Below, in pieces: positions 8,017 through 17,701 of a DNA stretch of 64,000 nucleotides. The position numbers were made by a program, and so were the translations under genes. The notes beneath the pieces were generated by a model that saw nothing but the letters and a program-made list of their open reading frames with translations, did not search any database and was not told the DNA's origin. The stretch is from Bacillota bacterium. Lineage in GTDB: Bacteria; Bacillota; Clostridia; Lachnospirales; Lachnospiraceae. The stretch is from positions 89,149-153,148 of the forward strand of contig JAEWMB010000024.1 in the NCBI GenBank assembly GCA_023457255.1. The letters run 5' to 3'. Within the stretch, counting starts at the first letter, position 1. Every line of letters begins with the position of its first letter.

Positions 8017-9812
8017 TACTTTTCCACAGCTTCCTTTGCCAGTGCAATGGAAAGCTCTTCTAACTGTTTGTCATCTACTACATTAGGAGCATCTGTCATT
8101 AAACAAGAGGCATCTTTCACTTTAGGGAAAGCAATTACATCACGGATAGAATCTTCTTTTGCCATTAACATGACAAGGCGGTCTAAACCATAAGCTAACC
8201 CTGCGTGCGGCGGAACACCATATTTGAATGCATTTAATAGGAATCCAAATCGCTCATAGGCTTCTTCCTTCGTAAATCCCAGAACTTCAAACATCTTTTC
8301 CTGAACATTATTCTGGAAGATACGGACGCTGCCGCCACCAACCTCGGTTCCATTTAATACAATATCATATGCTTTGGCACGCACTTTGCCCGGATTCGTT
8401 TCCAAGAGATGAAGGTCTTCCTCCATAGGCATCGTAAATGGATGGTGCATTGCCGTATATCTTCCTTCTTCCTCTGAGTACTCAAGCAATGGAAATTCGG
8501 TTATCCATAAGAAGTTATAAGTATTCTTATCTAATAATTCAAGACTCCTTGCAATCTCAAGCCGAAGATTACCAAGAACATCAAATACTACTTTGTCTTT
8601 ATCTGCGGCAAAGAATAAAAGGTCACCCGGCTTGCCATCCATCGCTTCCGCCAATGCGGATAATTCTCCGTCTGTCATAAACTTAGAGAAGGAGGACTTA
8701 TAAGTTCCGTCTGCATTGATGCTTAGGTATGCCAATCCCTTAGCTCCGTAGCCTTTTGCAAATTCAACCAAGGCATCGATCTTCTTCCGAGGCATCTCCC
8801 CCTGACCATTCGCATTGATACCACGAACAGAACCTCCATTTTCTAAGGCACCGGTAAATACTGCAAAACCACAGTCCTTTACAAGTTCCGATACATTCTT
8901 TAATTCTATGCCAAATCTGGTATCCGGTTTATCAGAACCATAGCGGTCCATTGCCTCTCTCCAAGTCATTCTTTGAATTGGAAGGGCAATCTCAATACCA
9001 ATCGTTTCTTTAAACATCTTCTGCAGTAAGCGCTCATTAACAGAAATTACATCATCTACATCAACAAAGCTAAGTTCCATATCAATCTGAGTAAATTCAG
9101 GCTGTCTGTCGGCACGAAGGTCTTCATCACGAAAACACTTAACAATCTGGAAATAACGGTCATAACCACTCACCATTAATAACTGTTTAAAAATCTGAGG
9201 TGATTGCGGCAGTGCATAGAAGTTTCCTGGATGCACACGGCTTGGTACAAGGTAGTCTCTGGCACCTTCCGGTGTAGACTTTGTTAACATTGGAGTCTCT
9301 ATCTCAAGAAATCCCTCGTCTGATAAAAATTGTCTTGTTAATGTGGCAACCTTACTGCGAAGCACTAAGTTTCGTACTAAGTCCGGTCTCCTTAAATCAA
9401 GATAACGATATTTTAAACGCAGCTCTTCTTTTGTTTTTGAATCTTCTTCAATTGGAAACGGAGGTGTTTCAGATTCCGATAAGATACGTAATTCTGTAGC
9501 TCTAACTTCAATGGAGCCTGTCGCAAGATTTTCATTTACAGCCCCTGAACGGTTTTCCACTTTACCTACTACTGCGATAACAAACTCACTGCGTAGTTTA
9601 CAGGCTTTTTCGAAGCCTTCTGTTCCGATATCTCCTTCTTCAAAAATAATCTGTAATAAACCGGAGCGGTCTCTTAAATCCACAAAGATAATTCCGCCCT
9701 TATTTCTGCTCTTTTGTACCCAGCCCATTACTGTTACCGCTTCACCAACATTACCGCCGTTAAGCTCTGTACACCGATGAGTTCTGTGTAATCCCTTCAT
9801 TGACTCTGCCAT
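8016..9812 (-). CDS. aspS: Aspartyl-tRNA synthetase
   Basis: Charges tRNA-Asp with aspartate. 598 residues, the usual size for the bacterial type with an inserted GAD domain. An N-terminal OB anticodon-binding domain (GWVQKSRNKGGIIFVDLRDRSG) is followed by class II motif 1, motif 2 (FRDEDLRADRQPEFTQID near residue 217) and motif 3 (GLAYGLDRLVMLM near residue 530). The start at 9812 has AGGAGG 7 bases upstream; a longer frame would add 12 residues without one. It follows hisS by about 30 bases, an arrangement common in Firmicutes. Confidence 0.98.
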   Translation of the reverse strand: MAESMKGLHRTHRCTELNGGNVGEAVTVMGWVQKSRNKGGIIFVDLRDRSGLLQIIFEEGDIGTEGFEKACKLRSEFVIAVVGKVENRSGAVNENLATGSIEVRATELRILSESETPPFPIEEDSKTKEELRLKYRYLDLRRPDLVRNLVLRSKVATLTRQFLSDEGFLEIETPMLTKSTPEGARDYLVPSRVHPGNFYALPQSPQIFKQLLMVSGYDRYFQIVKCFRDEDLRADRQPEFTQIDMELSFVDVDDVISVNERLLQKMFKETIGIEIALPIQRMTWREAMDRYGSDKPDTRFGIELKNVSELVKDCGFAVFTGALENGGSVRGINANGQGEMPRKKIDALVEFAKGYGAKGLAYLSINADGTYKSSFSKFMTDGELSALAEAMDGKPGDLLFFAADKDKVVFDVLGNLRLEIARSLELLDKNTYNFLWITEFPLLEYSEEEGRYTAMHHPFTMPMEEDLHLLETNPGKVRAKAYDIVLNGTEVGGGSVRIFQNNVQEKMFEVLGFTKEEAYERFGFLLNAFKYGVPPHAGLAYGLDRLVMLMAKEDSIRDVIAFPKVKDASCLMTDAPNVVDDKQLEELSIALAKEAVEK

Positions 9813-9844
9813 GTCAAATCCTCCTGTATCCAATCTTATTTCTA

Positions 9845-11113
9845 TCAAAGCGATAGTTCGTTTGCATTCTTAAGAATGAAATCTGCTATTCCATCTAGTG
9901 GGAGTTCTGTCTGTTCTCCGGTTTCCATATTCTTTACATTAGCCTTTCCATTTGCCAACTCATCCGCTCCAAGAATTACTGTATTTTTTGCCCCAATCTT
10001 ATTTGCATATTTCATCTGTGCTTTTACAGAACGATCCATGTAATCTGTTTCTGTTATGATTCCTGCACTGCGAAGTTTGGTTACAAGTTCATAAGCAGAA
10101 GCCTTTGCTTCTCCTCCCAGAATACCTATATAAAGTTCTATCGCCGGTTGTAGCGGTAACAATACTTCTTCTTTTTCAAGGAAATAAAGAATACGTTCGA
10201 TACCCATACCAAATCCAACACTTGGAATGTCTTGTTTTTCATCAATTTCATGTACTAATCCATCATAACGACCGCCGCCACATAAGGTAAAACCGTCTTC
10301 ATTTACGAATTCGAATACCGTCTTTGTATAATAATCAAGACCTCTTACAATACCGGTATCAATTTCATACGGGATATTTAATGTCTTAAGAAGCTTCTGT
10401 AGTTCCTCAAAATGGTTTTTACATTCTTCATCTAAATATTCAATTGTTCTAGGTGCATCCTTTATTATTTCCTTACAGGCAGCTTCTTTACAGTCGATTA
10501 CACGAAGCGGATTTTTTTGCATACGTTCTTTACAGGTTGCACATAAGTGGTCTTCGCGTTGTCTTAGATAGGAAAGAAGTGCTTCATTATAGGTAGTCCT
10601 GCAATTCTTACATCCGATACTGTTGATATGAAGCTTTGCTTTCTTTAATCCAATTTCTCTTAAAAAGGTAGTAATCAAAGTGATTAATTCAACCTCTGCC
10701 AAAGGGCTTTTAGAACCCACAAATTCAACACCAAACTGGTGATGCTGACGTAATCTGCCGCTTTGAGGCTGCTCATAACGAAAGGCCGGAGTTACATAAA
10801 AGAGTTTTGTCGGCTGACTTTCTGCATATAGATTATTCTCTAAATAAGCTCGAATGGCACCGGCGGTTCCCTCCGGCTTTAGTGTTATACTACGGTCTTT
10901 CTTATCAAGAAATGTGTACATCTCTTTTTGAACAACATCCGTTGTCTCTCCCACTCCACGCTGGAAAAGAATCGTATGCTCAAATACCGGAGTAATAATC
11001 TCCTTGATATTATAAGCTTTGCATAGCTTTCTTGCCAGCTCTTCAATTATTGTTCTTTTATACATACTTTCCCCGTACCAATCAAGAGTTCCTTTTGGAC
11101 GCTGTGTAATCAT
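9845..11113 (-). CDS. hisS: Histidyl-tRNA synthetase
   Basis: Charges tRNA-His. 422 residues, normal for HisRS. Class II motif 2 is seen as PAFRYEQPQSGRLRQHHQFGVE, and the histidine-specific motifs as GLDYYTKTVFEF and GGGRYDGLV, with the C-terminal anticodon-binding domain from about residue 325. The internal ATG is chosen because GGAGG lies 5 bases before it. A GGCGC / GCGCC mini-hairpin and two copies of a 79-base repeat lie immediately upstream. No T-box motif is visible in that leader. Confidence 0.97.
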   Translation of the reverse strand: MITQRPKGTLDWYGESMYKRTIIEELARKLCKAYNIKEIITPVFEHTILFQRGVGETTDVVQKEMYTFLDKKDRSITLKPEGTAGAIRAYLENNLYAESQPTKLFYVTPAFRYEQPQSGRLRQHHQFGVEFVGSKSPLAEVELITLITTFLREIGLKKAKLHINSIGCKNCRTTYNEALLSYLRQREDHLCATCKERMQKNPLRVIDCKEAACKEIIKDAPRTIEYLDEECKNHFEELQKLLKTLNIPYEIDTGIVRGLDYYTKTVFEFVNEDGFTLCGGGRYDGLVHEIDEKQDIPSVGFGMGIERILYFLEKEEVLLPLQPAIELYIGILGGEAKASAYELVTKLRSAGIITETDYMDRSVKAQMKYANKIGAKNTVILGADELANGKANVKNMETGEQTELPLDGIADFILKNANELSL

Positions 11114-11160
11114 CTTATCCTCCATTCCGGCGCTTTGCGCCTTTATACTCTATACCTTGT

Positions 11161-11312
11161 ATATTCAATCCGCTTGCAGATTGAATACTGCCCATATAAG
11201 AAGTGTGAATTTGCTTTTTATTTCACACTATACCCGTGCATATTCAATCTGCCTGCTGATTGAATACTGCCCATATAAGAAGTGTGAATTTGCTTTTTAT
11301 TTCACACTATAC
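11161..11312. repeat. Two tandem copies of a 79-base repeat between hisS and the HD-GYP gene
   Basis: About 73 bases are repeated nearly exactly at 11161-11233 and 11240-11312, a 79-base period. Each unit holds two inverted repeats: ATTCAATC / GATTGAAT and AGTGTGAA / TTCACACT. The second copy contains the stop codon of the HD-GYP gene. Related pieces occur elsewhere in the window, for example at 1261-1292 and 17569-17584, which suggests a dispersed hairpin element. Confidence 0.85.
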
Positions 11313-12029
11313 AGCGGGTTTAGTCATAGAGTTATCATTTACATAAATAACATAATCACGTATCGGCTCAAATTCTTTGGAATGGACAAAACGTAAGAAT
11401 GCTAAAAAAATCTCCATATCAAAATTTTTTACTTCATCTATCATGAGTTCAATCGCTGCATCAATTTCAAAAGAAGAACGATAAGGCCGTTCCGTAACCA
11501 ACGCCGCAAACACATCACAGGTACGAAGAATTCTTGCACCATAAGGAATCGCATTCCCTGATAAGTTGTCCGGATATCCCGACCCATCAAAGTTTTCATG
11601 ATGGTGGTATATGGAGGTTAAAACATCCATCGAATGGCAGCGATAATCTTTTAGAATCTGAGCTCCTAGCCTTGGGTGGAGCCTTATATACTTCATTTCT
11701 TCTATTTTTAAGGTCTCATCTTCTCTGCCGTAAAGATATTCGCCAAGTCTTAGCTTTCCTATATCATGAACAATTCCTGCTTCTGCAAGCTCTGCACAGG
11801 TCTTTTTTGATAATCTAAGTTCCTTCGCCAAGGAGTAGGCGAGGTTACTCACTAGAATTCCATGAGAGATCGCTTCTTCCTTCTCTTCCTCGGATAAGCC
11901 TGGATAATCTAATCCACGAATGATTGCAATACCAGTTTCAGAAGGTGCTGACAGATTACCAAAAGCATAACAAACTTCCTTTTGAATCGGCTTTAATTCT
12001 TCTTTTCGATAAAATCCTAATATCCCCAT
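11307..12029 (-). CDS. HD-GYP domain phosphohydrolase, probable cyclic-di-GMP phosphodiesterase
   Basis: 240 residues, almost entirely one HD-GYP domain. The metal-binding HD doublet is in GIVHDIGK near residue 87, followed by HPRLGAQIL, then HHHENFDGSGYP near residues 142-153, then RILRTCDVFAALVTERPYR. The HHExxDGxGYP form is typical of active HD-GYP enzymes, which linearise cyclic-di-GMP. No receiver or sensor domain is attached. The ATG overlaps the hemZ stop (TAATG), so the gene is coupled to hemZ inside a translation and stringent-response operon. Its stop codon lies inside a repeated element, so the C-terminal few residues may be repeat-derived. Confidence 0.88.
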   Translation of the reverse strand: MGILGFYRKEELKPIQKEVCYAFGNLSAPSETGIAIIRGLDYPGLSEEEKEEAISHGILVSNLAYSLAKELRLSKKTCAELAEAGIVHDIGKLRLGEYLYGREDETLKIEEMKYIRLHPRLGAQILKDYRCHSMDVLTSIYHHHENFDGSGYPDNLSGNAIPYGARILRTCDVFAALVTERPYRSSFEIDAAIELMIDEVKNFDMEIFLAFLRFVHSKEFEPIRDYVIYVNDNSMTKPAV

Positions 12030-13504
12030 TATAAGCCCTTTATGGATTTTTGTAAGAAATCCTTCTTTCTTTGAATCATCTCATCAATACGTTTGGTATA
12101 ATCTATTACACTTTTTACGTTTTCCACCCGCTCGATTCGGTTTTCCCTATGAAATACAAACTTTGAGGAGCCGCCGGCACCAAGTGCCAGAATCGTCTGT
12201 TTTTCTTCCATAATTAAAATATTATAGATTCCCTCTTTTCCATATCTAGCATAACCAACATTCTCCAAATTTTCCGCCATGTTCTTTTGACGATATAAGT
12301 AATATGGATGATAGCCATTTTCTTTTGCAAATCTCACTGTTTCTTCCAGCATGTCACCTACCCGGACTGCTTCCATATCCTTATACTGTTCCTTCTGCGT
12401 ATTTAATCTGGCTGCTCTTTTTATGGCAAGCGTATGCACAGTCAGGCTATCCGGATTCATTGACTTAATCCGGTCCAGAGTATATAAAACATCCGAAGGG
12501 TTTTCCCCGCTAAGACCAATAATAATATCCATATTGATATTATTATGACCAATCTCTCTTGCTAAGTAAAATGCTTCTTCAATTTGATCAGCGGTATGTC
12601 CTCTTCCGATTAAATCCAAGGTCTTTTGTCGCATAGATTGAGGATTAATTGATATTCTTGATACACCAAAGTCTTTTAATACCTCTAATTTTTCTCTGGT
12701 AATACTATCCGGACGGCCTGCTTCCACAGTTAATTCCTGTAACCCTTTGATGCCAAAATACTGATCGACTTTTGTTAACAAATACTCCAGTTGCTTTGCA
12801 CTTAATGTCGTTGGGGTACCACCTCCAACATAGAGGGTACTTAAGTTTTTTTCTAAGCATGTGGAGGCATACTCCATTTCCTTTGTTAAAGCCATAAGAT
12901 ACGGCTCCACTAAGTGCTGGAAGCGTTCCAGCGGATAGGAGGTAAAGGAACAGTAGTGACATGTACTAGGGCAAAATGGAATACCGATGTAAATACTATA
13001 TCCATTTTGATAATCAAGGCTTTCCAGTATTTCATGCTCTCGCTTTGCAACACTAAGGCTTAATGCAACCTTTTCATCAGAGCAATAGTACTCTTCTTCT
13101 AGAAACTTTATAATGCCTTCTTCTGTTATTCCATCCTCAAGCCTCTCTAGCACTTGTTTGGCAGGACGTATTCCAGTCATAATACCCCAAGGAAGGAATC
13201 CTTTGGTATAGTCGGATAATAGCCGGTAAAGTGCACGCAGCAGTGCATTCCGATATATGCTTCTTGTCGGCAAAGGATCTGGTAAAACTTCTTCTTCTCT
13301 GTTTCTTAAATCGGTCTTCTCATATAAAAATACCGCAAACCGATCCCCAAATAGCCGCAAGACAAGCGTTGTCTCTGCAGACAGCGCTTGTTCCGGTTCT
13401 GTTAAATACTTTTTTATACTGATTTCTTCTTTCGGATAGAACGACTTTATCAAAGGTGCTATGTCCTGCTCGTAGTCCTCCCCGATCATAGTTAACTGTA
13501 TCAT
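12029..13504 (-). CDS. hemZ: Oxygen-independent coproporphyrinogen III oxidase, HemZ type
   Basis: Radical SAM enzyme of 491 residues, longer than HemN/HemW because of an N-terminal domain of about 160 residues as in Bacillus HemZ. The iron-sulfur motif is GIPFCPSTCHYCSF (CxxxCxxC) near residue 176, followed by YVGGGTPTTL and the radical SAM barrel. It is placed in the rel-MBL-hemZ-hisS-aspS arrangement usual for this family in clostridia, 3 bases from the MBL gene stop. True coproporphyrinogen dehydrogenase activity is a family assignment; some HemZ-like proteins may be heme chaperones. Confidence 0.9.
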   Translation of the reverse strand: MIQLTMIGEDYEQDIAPLIKSFYPKEEISIKKYLTEPEQALSAETTLVLRLFGDRFAVFLYEKTDLRNREEEVLPDPLPTRSIYRNALLRALYRLLSDYTKGFLPWGIMTGIRPAKQVLERLEDGITEEGIIKFLEEEYYCSDEKVALSLSVAKREHEILESLDYQNGYSIYIGIPFCPSTCHYCSFTSYPLERFQHLVEPYLMALTKEMEYASTCLEKNLSTLYVGGGTPTTLSAKQLEYLLTKVDQYFGIKGLQELTVEAGRPDSITREKLEVLKDFGVSRISINPQSMRQKTLDLIGRGHTADQIEEAFYLAREIGHNNINMDIIIGLSGENPSDVLYTLDRIKSMNPDSLTVHTLAIKRAARLNTQKEQYKDMEAVRVGDMLEETVRFAKENGYHPYYLYRQKNMAENLENVGYARYGKEGIYNILIMEEKQTILALGAGGSSKFVFHRENRIERVENVKSVIDYTKRIDEMIQRKKDFLQKSIKGL

Positions 13505-13507
13505 CTA

Positions 13508-14155
13508 TTAAAAACTTCCCTCTTCATTCACATACGGATTATTTTGCATCTCGTAACCAATGCTGGTACTGCAGCCATGCCCCGGATATACCTTGATTTC
13601 CTTTGACAGGGCAAACAAACGTTGCCTTATGGATTTTATTAGTACTTCACTATTTCCAGTAGGAAAATCGGTGCGTCCCACTGACTCGAAAAATAGAGTA
13701 TCTCCACTTAGGAGTATTTGTTCATCCGGAATATAATAACAAACAGAACCCTTTGTATGTCCCGGTGTATGAACCACGATAAAATCAATATCTGCAAATT
13801 GAATTTTCTCCCGATCCTGTAAGCTCTCTACAGGTGCTAAAGCAAGCGGCTTCCCAAAGATGGAAGAACAATTAAGACCCGGATTTGCAAGAAGTTCACG
13901 TTCCGACTCGTGTGCATAGATGGAAACTCTCGTAAGTGCCGCCAGCTCCTGTGCCGCCATGATATGATCAAAGTGGCCATGTGTTAATAAAATAGCCTTT
14001 GCACTGAGTTCATTATGATTCAAGTGTTCTAAAATACGTTCGCATTCATCTCCCGGATCAATAACTACCGCTTCCTTCGTATCTTCATTGCTAACGATAA
14101 AGCAATTGGTTCTGATTCCACCCAAGGTAAGCATATCAAGCCTTATCTTACTCAT
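13508..14155 (-). CDS. MBL-fold metallohydrolase, glyoxalase II-like
   Basis: 215 residues. The zinc ligands are in LLTHGHFDHIMA (HxHxDH) near residue 58, VHTPGHTKGSVCYY near residue 133, LLSGDTLFFESVGRTDFP near residue 150 and VYPGHG near residue 195. This is the small glyoxalase II-like family that sits between rel and hemZ in many clostridia. The substrate is not known. The internal ATG with GGAGG 5 bases upstream is preferred over the longest frame. Confidence 0.88.
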   Translation of the reverse strand: MSKIRLDMLTLGGIRTNCFIVSNEDTKEAVVIDPGDECERILEHLNHNELSAKAILLTHGHFDHIMAAQELAALTRVSIYAHESERELLANPGLNCSSIFGKPLALAPVESLQDREKIQFADIDFIVVHTPGHTKGSVCYYIPDEQILLSGDTLFFESVGRTDFPTGNSEVLIKSIRQRLFALSKEIKVYPGHGCSTSIGYEMQNNPYVNEEGSF

Positions 14156-14349
14156 AACTTCCTCCATATCCTGCTTTTATGCTTGCATTCCTAGACATCG
14201 ATACTTACTATTTACTTATCTTCATGTAAGCATCTACGTTTGCATGCATAGGCACCTATACTTGCTATTACCTTATTTCATGCATTTATGCTTTTTAAAA
14301 AGGAATACCGTCTTTGTTCACATTCCTATATTAAAGTTTTACCTTATTT

Positions 14350-16752
14350 TTAACCAGTAGTACGTTCAATGTCAATTACACTCTCAATACCGCGAAGTTT
14401 ACCAATAATGAATTGTAACTGTTCCACTCCATTAATTTCAAAACCTACACTAATCGTTGCCGTTCCTTGTTTGCTCGTTCTTACCGTCATTGAGGTAACA
14501 TCAATCTTATTTTCTGTAAAGATTCTTGATACATCAAGTAAAACTCCATTCCGATTATTCGCATAGATTTTTATTTCAGCAGTATATAAACCGGTATTTT
14601 GCTTATCCTCCGGAATATTCCACTCTGCATCAATTAATCGTTCTCTATCCTCGGAGGGAAGATTGATCACATTAATACAATCGGTCCGATGGATGGAAAC
14701 TCCACGCCCTCTTGTAACAAATCCAACAATTTCATCTCCAGGTACCGGTGAACAGCATTTCGAAAAATGCACTGCAACATCGTGAATTCCTTGTACTACA
14801 ATACCACCTTTGGATTTCATAACTGCGGGCCGGTCAAACTTCACATCTGCAAACGTTTCAAGAACCTTTTCATCGGTCATTTCTTTTCGATTCTTCTTGG
14901 TATATTCCTCTTGCAGTTTATTAATAACCTGACCTTCTTTTAATCCGCCGTGCCCTACTGCTGCATAAACGGATTCCCAGTCACGAAAACCATATTTTTT
15001 CATTACAATTTCCATAAACTCATTTTTCAATAAGTCACTCATTGTAATACCCTTAGTTTTACAGTATGCAACCAGCATCTCTTTACCGCGGATGATATTG
15101 TCTTCCTTTAATTCAGTTTTAAACCATTGATTAATCTTATTTTTCGCTTGAGTACTCTTAACAATATTTAGCCAGTCTCTGCTTGGACCTTTTGAATTTT
15201 GCGATGTCATGATTTCAATACGGTCACCATTTTGAATGACATAGTCGATAGGTACAAGCTTTCCGTTCACTCTTGCACCGACCATTTTATTTCCGACCGC
15301 ACTATGAATACTGTAAGCAAAATCTACCGGATTGGAACCAGCCGGCAGGTTTTTAACATCTCCGGTCGGTGTAAAGCAGTAAACACTATCTGAGAATAAA
15401 TCCAAGTCATTCTTTAACAAACTTAAAAACTCTTTGTTATCCGATAAATCCCTTTGCCACTCAAGTATCTGCCGAAGCCAGGTAAGCTTCGCTTCCTCTG
15501 TATCTCTTGTATTTTTACCATCTTGACCTTCTTTATATTTCCAATGAGCAGCAATACCATATTCTGCCGTACGATGCATTTCAAAAGTACGAATCTGTAT
15601 TTCAAACGGCTGTCCATTTGGACCAATCAAAGTGGTATGAAGTGACTGATACATATTTGGTTTCGGCATTGCAATGTAATCTTTAAAACGCCCCGGTATC
15701 GGCTTATACATCTCATGAATGACTCCTAGAGCTGCATAACAATCCTTCACGGTGTCCACAACAATTCGTACCGCAAATAAGTCATAGATTTGCTCTAGGG
15801 TTTTCCCCTGGTTTACCATCTTTTTATAGATACTAAAGAAATGCTTTACCCTGCCATCTATCTTTGCTGAAATGTTTGCTTCTTTAATATGCTTCCCCAC
15901 ATCTTCTACGATGCTATTAATAAAAGCTTCCCGCTCTTCTTTTTTTGATGCAATCTTCTCATTCAGTTCCTTATAAACCTCGGGTTCTAAGTACTGCAGT
16001 GATAAATCATCCAACTCTATCTTTATTTTTGAAATACCAAGACGCTGTGCAATTGGAGCATAGATATCCATTGTTTCCCTGGATTTCTCTATTTGCTTTT
16101 TTGACGTCTGATACTGCATCGTTCTCATGTTATGAAGTCTGTCTGCCAATTTAATTAGAATAACACGAATATCCTTTGCCATTGCAAGAAACATCTTACG
16201 TAGATTTTCAGCTTGGATTTCCACCTTATCCTTTGAATAATTTAATTGGGTTAACTTTGTAACACCATCTACTAACAGAGCTACTTCTTCTCCGAATTCC
16301 TTCGTCAGCTCTGCTGTCGTTAATATGGTATCTTCCACAACATCGTGAAGAATACCTGCGACAATTGTTTCCTTATCAAGTTCTAATTCTGCAAGGATAA
16401 TTGCTACACAAAGAGGATGTATAATATAAGGTTCCCCTGATTTACGCATCTGCTTTTTATGTGCAAAAGCCGCAATTTTATAAGCCTTCTCAACAATTTC
16501 TAAATCAGTGGATGGATGATAGGCGCGAATGGTCTTAAGCAAAATCTCATAGAGTTCCTCAGGACTTGTAAAATCAGATGGAACAACACCTATTTTACGG
16601 TCTTTTTGATATTTGATCGCAGTTTCCATCCGGATTAAGTCAGTACTTCCATCTTGAAGAACGGCAGTGTCATCTTGTAAGATGCCACTAACATTATGAA
16701 GTTTTTTCGGCTCTAAGTTTGTGTCTATACTCTGTTTTATCGATTTCTCCAT
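14350..16752 (-). CDS. rel: Bifunctional (p)ppGpp synthetase/hydrolase, Rel
   Basis: Stringent-response enzyme of about 800 residues. The N-terminal hydrolase HD domain keeps HPLCVAIILAELELD and GILHDVVEDT near residue 118. The synthetase domain carries GRFKDYIAMPKPNMYQSLHT, and its RxKD motif is the form found in bifunctional Rel/SpoT enzymes. Then come TGS (VYCFTPTGDVKNLPAGSNPVDFAYSIH), a conserved Cys/zinc region (HFSKCCSPVPGDEIVGF) and a C-terminal ACT domain. AAAGGA lies 9 bases before the ATG at 16752; the longest-frame ATG at 16761 would sit directly on it. Apt is encoded just upstream, so (p)ppGpp and purine salvage are linked. The dtd gene often found next to rel is absent here. Confidence 0.96.
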   Translation of the reverse strand: MEKSIKQSIDTNLEPKKLHNVSGILQDDTAVLQDGSTDLIRMETAIKYQKDRKIGVVPSDFTSPEELYEILLKTIRAYHPSTDLEIVEKAYKIAAFAHKKQMRKSGEPYIIHPLCVAIILAELELDKETIVAGILHDVVEDTILTTAELTKEFGEEVALLVDGVTKLTQLNYSKDKVEIQAENLRKMFLAMAKDIRVILIKLADRLHNMRTMQYQTSKKQIEKSRETMDIYAPIAQRLGISKIKIELDDLSLQYLEPEVYKELNEKIASKKEEREAFINSIVEDVGKHIKEANISAKIDGRVKHFFSIYKKMVNQGKTLEQIYDLFAVRIVVDTVKDCYAALGVIHEMYKPIPGRFKDYIAMPKPNMYQSLHTTLIGPNGQPFEIQIRTFEMHRTAEYGIAAHWKYKEGQDGKNTRDTEEAKLTWLRQILEWQRDLSDNKEFLSLLKNDLDLFSDSVYCFTPTGDVKNLPAGSNPVDFAYSIHSAVGNKMVGARVNGKLVPIDYVIQNGDRIEIMTSQNSKGPSRDWLNIVKSTQAKNKINQWFKTELKEDNIIRGKEMLVAYCKTKGITMSDLLKNEFMEIVMKKYGFRDWESVYAAVGHGGLKEGQVINKLQEEYTKKNRKEMTDEKVLETFADVKFDRPAVMKSKGGIVVQGIHDVAVHFSKCCSPVPGDEIVGFVTRGRGVSIHRTDCINVINLPSEDRERLIDAEWNIPEDKQNTGLYTAEIKIYANNRNGVLLDVSRIFTENKIDVTSMTVRTSKQGTATISVGFEINGVEQLQFIIGKLRGIESVIDIERTTG

Positions 16753-16797
16753 AAGAACCATTCCTTTCGTTTCGGGGGCAATTAAGCTTATCTTCTT

Positions 16798-16826
16798 ATT
16801 ATAATAAGAAAAGTTGAAAAAATCAA
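16798..16826 (-). promoter_or_regulatory. Predicted promoter of rel
   Basis: TTGATT, 17 bases, TATAAT on the minus strand, 45 bases above the rel start. Rel and the genes after it can thus be transcribed separately from apt. Confidence 0.6.
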
Positions 16827-16888
16827 TCTTTTTGACATTCTATGACTGTTCTATGACTAATTCATGCGATTTTAGAAAGAATAGAACG

Positions 16889-16984
16889 AAAAAAGAGTGT
16901 ACAAATCTATTTCACACATTTAGGCCGTATCTTTCCCTTAAAGAAAGACCCCCTTCAGTTTGAAATAGTAATTTTGTACACCCT
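16889..16984 (-). terminator. Terminator after apt
   Basis: A long imperfect stem, GTGTACAAAATTACTATTTCA against TGAAATAGATTTGTACAC, with an inner CTTTC / GAAAG hairpin. TCTTTTTTCG follows on the minus strand. Confidence 0.65.
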
Positions 16985-16998
16985 CCAAGTATGCTGTT

Positions 16999-17532
16999 TT
17001 ATTTACCAGCATATTTTATTACAGAAGCAACATCATAGCCCTTTAATTTCTCTCTTCCCTTAAGGCCTTCTAATTCCATAAGGAAAACAATCTTTACAAC
17101 TTTTCCACCCAATTGTTCGATTAGCTTTGTGATTGCCTCAATAGTTCCCCCAGTAGCGATTAAGTCGTCGATAATAACAACCTTTTGTCCTTGCTTAATG
17201 GAGTCCTTATGCATTTCTATCGTTGCGGTACCATACTCTAATGCATATTCCATCTCAACAGTTTCACAAGGAAGTTTTCCCTTCTTTCGAACCGGGATAA
17301 ATGCCTTATTTAAATTATATGCAATCGGTACTCCAAAGATAAATCCTCTGGATTCCGGACCAACAATTACATCAAAATCAAGTCCTACAAGAGTTTCCTG
17401 CATCTGCTCAATAGACATCTTTAAGCTATCTTTATCTTGTAAAACACTGGTTACATCACGAAAAATAATTCCTTCCTCTGGAAAATCCGGAATGCTTCTC
17501 ACATACTCTTCTAACTTCTTCATTAACATCAT
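16999..17532 (-). CDS. apt: Adenine phosphoribosyltransferase
   Basis: Converts adenine and PRPP to AMP. 177 residues; the PRPP motif is VVIIDDLIATGGT near residue 120, and FRDVTSVLQD and GPESRGFIFGVPIAYNLNKAFIPVRKKGKLP are typical Apt segments. The gene starts ATGATGTTAATG; AGGAAAGG lies just upstream and any of three Met codons could be used, with MKKLEEYVRSIPDF resembling the family start. It precedes rel, an order conserved in many Firmicutes. Confidence 0.96.
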   Translation of the reverse strand: MMLMKKLEEYVRSIPDFPEEGIIFRDVTSVLQDKDSLKMSIEQMQETLVGLDFDVIVGPESRGFIFGVPIAYNLNKAFIPVRKKGKLPCETVEMEYALEYGTATIEMHKDSIKQGQKVVIIDDLIATGGTIEAITKLIEQLGGKVVKIVFLMELEGLKGREKLKGYDVASVIKYAGK

Positions 17533-17666
17533 ACCTTTCCTTTACTCTTCTCCCCATGAAAATCCAATCTGCCGGCAGATTCCTTCCGCATACAGACTCA
17601 AGTACTGAAAGCAGGTACTATCTACCTGCTTAAATAGAACGTAACTAACATCTACTCAACTTAATT

Positions 17667-17672
17667 ATTATA
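17667..17672 (-). promoter_or_regulatory. Predicted extended -10 promoter of apt
   Basis: TGATATAAT on the minus strand with TTTACC 18 bases upstream. The leader of about 130 bases contains the perfect palindrome AATCTGCCGGCAGATT and an AGCAGGTA / TACCTGCT hairpin. Confidence 0.5.
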
Positions 17673-17701
17673 TCACTAATCTGTCCAAATGGTAAAGAAG
17701 T

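Noticed and set aside
11114..11306. T-box leader upstream of hisS
   Set aside because: No AGGGTGGNACCGCG-type motif or specifier structure; the stretch is two copies of a dispersed repeat.
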